A stretch of 64,000 nt of DNA from positions 4,829 to 68,828 of the forward strand of contig CAZSMC010000018.1 in NCBI GenBank assembly GCA_964607755.1. Reading direction: 5' to 3'. Below are positions 61,713 through 64,000 of this stretch, piece after piece. Under the pieces are notes generated by a model that searched no databases, was not told the DNA's origin, and saw nothing but the letters and a program-made list of their open reading frames with translations. Each line of letters opens with the position of its first letter. The first letter of the stretch is position 1. The translations under genes and the position numbers were made by a program. Source of the DNA: CAZSMC01 sp964607755 (lineage in GTDB: Bacteria; Zhuqueibacterota; Zhuqueibacteria; Residuimicrobiales; Krinioviventaceae).

Positions 61713-63059
61713 ATGAATAATCCAATAAACAGACGCCGTTTTTTAAAAGCAACTACTGCTCTGGCCGCCCTGCCTGCATTAACTTGTAATTCCGGCAGAG
61801 AAAAATCAGCATCGCAGAAACCCAATATCATACTCATCATGGCAGATGACCTGGGCTATGAATGCCTCGGCTGCAACGGCGGCACATCCTACCAAACGCC
61901 GGTTCTAAATCGCCTTGCACGTGAAGGTATGCGATTTGAGCACTGTTATGCCCAACCGTTGTGCACGCCCTCGCGAGTCAAAATAATGACAGGTATTTAT
62001 AACGTGCGCAATTACGTCAAATTCGGAATTCTTGACAAGAATGAAACCACGTTTGCTAATTTGCTCAGACAAAACGGTTATGCGACTTGTGTGACCGGCA
62101 AGTGGCAGCTTGGCGGCGGACCGGATAGTCCGGATCATTTTGGATTTGATGAATACATCCTCTGGCAGCATCTCCGCGGCCGGACAGATGAAAAAGGCCA
62201 CGACACACGGTATCCCAATCCCCACCTCGAAGTCAATGGTGAAAAAGTGGAATACAACAATGGCGAATACGGTCCGGATGTGGTTAGTGATTACGGGTGT
62301 GATTTCATCGAGCGCCACCAGGACCAGCCGTTTTTCGTTTATTATCCCATGATCTTGACGCATTGTCCGTTTGTGCCTACCCCTGCTTCTGAAGAGTGGG
62401 ATCCGAACAACCACGGTTCTCTTGAATACAAAGGAAATCCTGTATATTTCGCCGATATGGTTTCGTATATGGATAGCATAGTCGGCAAGATTGTCGACAA
62501 GCTGGAATCACTCGGTATTCGTGAGAACACGCTGCTGCTGTTCACCGGGGACAATGGCACGGATCAGCCTGTGGTTTCTTTAATGAATGGCCGCAAAGTG
62601 GTAGGCGGCAAAGGCAAAATGACAAACGCCGGAACCCGCGTTCCGCTCATCGCGAACTGGCCCCGGGCTATTCCGAAAAATTCTGTTTCTGATGACCTGA
62701 TCGATTTCAGTGATTTCCTGCCAACGCTTTGTGAAGCAGCAGGAGTTGAGTTGCCTGACGAGCTAAAAATCGATGGCCGCAGTTTTTTACCGCAGCTCAA
62801 AGGCAAAAAGGGCAATCCCCGGGACTGGATTTACTGCTGGTATTCCCGCAGCGGTGAATCAGGAAAGGCAAAAGAGTTTGTGCGCAGCAAGCGCTACAAA
62901 CTGTACCAGTCCGGCGAATTTTACGATATCAAAAATGATGTGCATGAAAAGAATGATCTAAAAAAAGACGAGCTGAATGCCAGGCAAAAAAAGATTCGAG
63001 CTTTTCTGAAAGCACAACTGGACAAATTTGAAAATGCACGTCCGGAAGAACTAAGGTAA
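61713..63059 (+). CDS. Tat-exported sulfatase
   Basis: The 448-residue protein begins with a twin-arginine signal (NRRRFLKATTALAALPALTC). The sulfatase fold shows IILIMADDLGYE (calcium Asp pair), the formylglycine site LCTPSRVKIMTG with Cys84 in the C-x-P-S-R context, GKWQLGG and LLFTGDNGTDQ. All active-site motifs are intact. It needs a formylglycine-generating enzyme not seen in the window. The putative substrate is a sulfated polysaccharide or its oligosaccharides (inference from the neighbours). ATG 61713 follows GGAG; TTG 61701 is also in frame. Confidence 0.93.
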   Translation: MNNPINRRRFLKATTALAALPALTCNSGREKSASQKPNIILIMADDLGYECLGCNGGTSYQTPVLNRLAREGMRFEHCYAQPLCTPSRVKIMTGIYNVRNYVKFGILDKNETTFANLLRQNGYATCVTGKWQLGGGPDSPDHFGFDEYILWQHLRGRTDEKGHDTRYPNPHLEVNGEKVEYNNGEYGPDVVSDYGCDFIERHQDQPFFVYYPMILTHCPFVPTPASEEWDPNNHGSLEYKGNPVYFADMVSYMDSIVGKIVDKLESLGIRENTLLLFTGDNGTDQPVVSLMNGRKVVGGKGKMTNAGTRVPLIANWPRAIPKNSVSDDLIDFSDFLPTLCEAAGVELPDELKIDGRSFLPQLKGKKGNPRDWIYCWYSRSGESGKAKEFVRSKRYKLYQSGEFYDIKNDVHEKNDLKKDELNARQKKIRAFLKAQLDKFENARPEELR

Positions 63060-63119
63060 AATTAATATGAAGGTTAGGGCTTAAGTTAAAAAATATTTTA
63101 GTTAAATCGGACTTGCCAT

Positions 63120-63788
63120 ATGTTTATTACTTGGATAACCAGAATACTCGTTTTCATTTGGGGATTGTTTATAATTTGTCTTCTCTTTAATCATCGTTTG
63201 GATATAGCATTGGCCATATCTACATTTAGTGCTGTTTTGGTTGCGCTTTTCAGAGAGAATCTTCATAATATATTATTGCCACCCAATCTGGAAATTTACT
63301 CATCTACTGAAAAAGAATACTTTAAAGAAGTACCAGACGAATCTAAAAACCCCAAAAAACTTCAATATTGGCTCACAGTTGTGATAAAAAATAAGGGTAA
63401 AAATATGGCAAGAAATGTTGGGGTTTATTTTAGAGGAATAGAATCAAATAGAATAACTAATATTAAAAGTTATAAGCATTTACAATTGAGGAGAGAATTT
63501 TTAGATCCAAAACCGAATTGGAATACTCCAACTGTAGATATTCCTCCTCAAATGGAATTCTCTTATAGTTTATGTTTTATAAGAAAAGCATACCCTGAAG
63601 AAATAACATTCAGTTTTTCTAGACGCCCACATTATTTTAAAAAGGTACCTTGTCCAAAATATGAAAATTCGTATTTTGAATTCGAAATTTTTACTTCTTC
63701 AGAAAATGCAAAAATGAAAGTAAAAAAGTTTAGAATTGATTATAAAGGTAACTATAAAAAGGATTTTCAGCTAAAAACTATATCTTAA
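63120..63788 (+). CDS. Membrane-anchored protein of unknown function, AT-rich
   Basis: The 222-residue protein has two hydrophobic helices at the N-terminus (ITRILVFIWGLFIICLLF and DIALAISTFSAVLVALF), followed by a soluble beta-rich domain (LEIYSSTEKEYFKE..., LTVVIKNKGKNMARNVGVYF) that could be an immunoglobulin-like sandwich. The gene is markedly more AT-rich than the rest of the window, which suggests later acquisition. No family recognised; no clear Shine-Dalgarno. Confidence 0.6.
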   Translation: MFITWITRILVFIWGLFIICLLFNHRLDIALAISTFSAVLVALFRENLHNILLPPNLEIYSSTEKEYFKEVPDESKNPKKLQYWLTVVIKNKGKNMARNVGVYFRGIESNRITNIKSYKHLQLRREFLDPKPNWNTPTVDIPPQMEFSYSLCFIRKAYPEEITFSFSRRPHYFKKVPCPKYENSYFEFEIFTSSENAKMKVKKFRIDYKGNYKKDFQLKTIS

Positions 63789-63975
63789 AAGTTATACCAA
63801 TCACATCATGGCACAGACCTTATCTTATTTGGTTCGAAAGCGTTTTTTTACTCAATTTTATATTAACCAAATATTTATCAAAAACCCGAATTTCTGATTG
63901 CATTTCAAAAATAATATCATAGATTTTTAAATTAAAAATGAAAAAATGCAGAACCAAAACATAAAGGAGAGTTAC

Positions 63976-64000
63976 GTGTCTGAACAAACGTTGGTACAGG
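63976..64000 (+). CDS. Start of a further gene running out of the window
   Basis: AAAGGAGAG at 63963-63971 precedes a GTG at 63976 that opens a frame (MSEQTLVQ...) to the window end. Only eight codons are visible, so the product cannot be named. Confidence 0.45.

Overview
The window looks like part of a scaffold from an uncultured, Gram-negative bacterium of the FCB superphylum (in the neighbourhood of Calditrichota/KSB1 or relatives). This placement is an inference. It rests on a Bacteroidetes-like SecA architecture, DUF4292, DUF5916, YfhO and RhaI-type proteins, many lipoprotein and Tat signals, and moderate GC. An internal run of exactly 100 N, flanked by an identical 55-base sequence on both sides, indicates a short-read (metagenome) assembly. 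No rRNA, tRNA or CRISPR array was seen.

Bases 1-19980 hold housekeeping genes on the plus strand: recJ (5' end outside the window), ilvE, nusB, a giant secA, smg-topA-like-xerC, hpf-hprK-EIIA-EIIB, a cysteine-rich unknown with proS, and a zinc-ribbon unknown with era. Two genes here are abnormal. SecA is 2078 residues, about twice the usual size, and both extra regions look like repeated copies of native SecA elements. The topoisomerase I homologue at the classic smg-xerC position has lost its catalytic tyrosine and two of three Toprim acidic residues, although its reading frame is intact.

Bases 20025-23598 encode a secreted GH172/DUF2961 enzyme, a SpoIID/LytB lipoprotein and an O-methyltransferase. 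Bases 23590-34264 form a tightly packed minus-strand envelope/polysaccharide cluster: TPR lipoprotein, DUF4292 lipoprotein, two GT2 glycosyltransferases, a YfhO-like membrane protein, an AsnB-type amidotransferase and a GT4 glycosyltransferase. A hairpin terminator lies inside the run. A HAD phosphatase and a PgsA-type phosphatidyltransferase follow.

From 36 kb on, the window is accessory and dominated by secreted carbohydrate-active and envelope proteins: a DUF5060/DUF4038 glycosidase-like protein with a dockerin-like tail, RarD, a Tat-exported aldo/keto reductase, an outer-membrane barrel, a GH31 glucosidase/xylosidase, an EEP hydrolase, a DUF5916 barrel, a GHMP sugar kinase, a NodU-type carbamoyltransferase, a beta-propeller protein with the same dockerin-like tail, and a zincin-like unknown. 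Next comes a LacI-RhaI-NCS1 transporter-small membrane protein-DUF4038 set that probably handles rhamnose or a related sugar, then HicBA, a Tat-exported sulfatase and an AT-rich unknown.

The long intergenic stretches of this part hold at least three families of short palindromic, MITE-like elements, each in two copies. One of them sits directly upstream of both dockerin-tailed genes.
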